Origin: Candidatus Saccharimonadota bacterium
GTDB taxonomy: Bacteria; Patescibacteriota; Saccharimonadia; Saccharimonadales; Saccharimonadaceae
Reading direction: 5' to 3'
Length of the DNA: 64,000 nt
Assembly (NCBI GenBank): GCA_017437945.1
Contig: JAFRWP010000004.1
Location: 62,001 to 126,000 of the forward strand
Position 1 is the first letter of the stretch, and the number at the start of each line of letters is the position of its first letter. The notes beneath the pieces are model-generated. The model did no database searches. It was not told where the DNA came from and worked only from the letters and a program-made list of their open reading frames with translations. Below, in pieces: positions 63,150-64,000 of the stretch. The translations under genes were made by a program, and so were the position numbers.

Positions 63150-63224
63150 TCCCCTGTAGCTCAATGGTGGAGCAAGAAGCTGTTAACTTCGAGGTTGTCA
63201 GTTCGAGTCTGACCGGGGGAGCCA
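63150..63224 (+). tRNA. tRNA-Asn (GUU)
   Basis: Acceptor TCCCCTG pairs with CGGGGGA (one T-G pair), anticodon in CTGTTAACTT is GTT, T arm TCAGTTCGAGTCTGA, CCA encoded. Confidence 0.95.
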
Positions 63225-63243
63225 TTTTTTTGCCCAATTTTTT

Positions 63244-63275
63244 AGTCAATAATTATTTAGTTATTGACTTTTTTG
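63244..63275 (+). terminator. terminator of tRNA-Asn
   Basis: AGTCAATAA/TTATTGACT, a 9-base stem with 8-base loop and T run. Confidence 0.78.
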
Positions 63276-63342
63276 TTGAAAATGCTTACACTTATGGCAT
63301 ATAAAGGTCAAAATAAAAAATTAACATAAAGGTCTCCACACC

Positions 63343-64000
63343 ATGAAAAGAAGGAAAAAGTCTATCCTTTTCCCTACTACACTAGCCGCAGCTAGTCTTG
63401 TAGCAGGTTCGCTTATTGCGATCCAAAATAATATCAATGCCTACGATTTTAGCAAGATGGATTTGCCAGAAATTGCTAATGTACTCAGCAAAGACATTAA
63501 AACAGTCGATGCGGATGCGATATCTGAGGCGCTTGAAACTAAAAGCTTAATTGTCGCGACTGATAATGAAGATGCTTTAGGAGACTCAAAATGCGATAGC
63601 CTTCGTGGTGTGATTTTTGTTTGCCATTATGATACTGTCCAGGAGACTGGTGCATATTTTAGAGCCTTATCAGAGAACAAAGATATTGACGGCGTTTCTT
63701 TGAATTACATTATTAAACTTGAAGAAGTTAATTATAAAAATATATCCGACGATTCGGCGAACGTTAAGCGTATTGACTATGGAGATAATCAGGCATGGGG
63801 CGTACGTTCGATGTATCTAGATCGCTATGCTGACAGTCTTGAAGGAAAAAGTAATATCGTAAAAGTTGCAGTATTAGATTCTGGCGTAGATGCAACACAT
63901 TCGTACTTTTACGACAATGGAAAAGACCGTATTGATACTTCTAAAAGTAAAAATTATCTCGATCCAGATAATGTTACTACCAATGTGGCCGACGATAATG
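63343..64000 (+). CDS. secreted subtilase (S8 peptidase), 5' part
   Basis: Runs off the right edge. The visible 219 codons encode a signal peptide (about 1-31, with a basic start KRRKKS), a propeptide-like region (about 35-145) and the start of the peptidase domain with the catalytic Asp in VAVLDSGVDATHSYF (about 184-198). The His and Ser lie outside the window. SD AAAGG lies 10 bases before the ATG. A secreted protease would fit host interaction (inference). Confidence 0.85.
   Translation, partial: MKRRKKSILFPTTLAAASLVAGSLIAIQNNINAYDFSKMDLPEIANVLSKDIKTVDADAISEALETKSLIVATDNEDALGDSKCDSLRGVIFVCHYDTVQETGAYFRALSENKDIDGVSLNYIIKLEEVNYKNISDDSANVKRIDYGDNQAWGVRSMYLDRYADSLEGKSNIVKVAVLDSGVDATHSYFYDNGKDRIDTSKSKNYLDPDNVTTNVADDN

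Overview
The window looks like part of a small, compact genome of a host-associated Patescibacterium, most likely a Saccharibacterium (TM7). This is inferred from gene content: type IV pilus parts, a ComEC-type DNA channel, an Rpf-like muralytic protein, lamin-tail and TrbC-like surface proteins and sortase-anchored adhesins, with almost no biosynthetic pathways. No rRNA or other taxonomic marker was available. Genes are tightly packed, several converge tail-to-tail with overlapping ends (8720-8771, 19365-19408, 22941-22966), and all five tRNA genes encode CCA. The standard code applies (UGA is a rare but real stop), yet two otherwise intact genes carry in-frame UGA.

Layout. 1-10.9 kb: interrupted comEC, LtaS-like sulfatase, metG, a Pro/Ala-rich membrane protein, rsmA, an Rpf-like lytic protein, tilS, PRC-barrel protein, recX-recA and a DUF5674-like gene. 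11-23 kb: yebC, dut, tRNA-Ser, glgB, tRNA-Met, small membrane proteins, FemAB ligase, pseudopilin, bPH protein, a RimK ligase with its retropepsin-like partner, an intergenic inverted-repeat element, SpoU methyltransferase, PilB ATPase, rplS and an RNase HII-YraN fusion. 23-31 kb: secreted HNH nuclease, rubrerythrin, a large TrbC/Big2/hydrolase surface protein, and a Type III restriction-modification operon with a strongly folded leader. 31-44 kb: ruvB flanked by two DUF3592-like proteins, DnaJ-like chaperone, CBS protein, DsbA-like protein, ruvA-ruvC, a lamin-tail protein with an in-frame UGA, a pyridine nucleotide oxidoreductase lacking its redox cysteines and a 1003-residue Pro-rich sensor-like membrane protein.

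44.2-49.1 kb: tRNA-fMet, an FtsB-like gene and tRNA-Ile2, then an accessory island of five genes of unknown function. Four of these are monocistronic with strong -35/-10 promoters spaced by exactly 17 bases, SD-containing leaders and mostly their own terminators. 49-63 kb: a co-directional minus-strand run starting with a cell-surface locus (SHIRT-repeat adhesin, two Spy0128/FctA-like pilins, a signal-peptidase-like protein lacking both catalytic residues, a class-B-like sortase and a type IV pilin-like protein), then an AEC transporter, ABC exporter, glmS and a MucBP adhesin. tRNA-Asn and a truncated subtilase close the window.

Two regulatory styles are visible. Many core genes have a -10 hexamer ending exactly 6 or 7 bases before the start codon and no SD, which predicts leaderless mRNAs; island genes and surface operons use SD leaders. 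Most notable are the SipA/FctA/sortase-like pilus module, the mod leader whose central strand can pair with either of two partners, the in-frame UGA codons, and the island with its twin operators and 15-base repeats.
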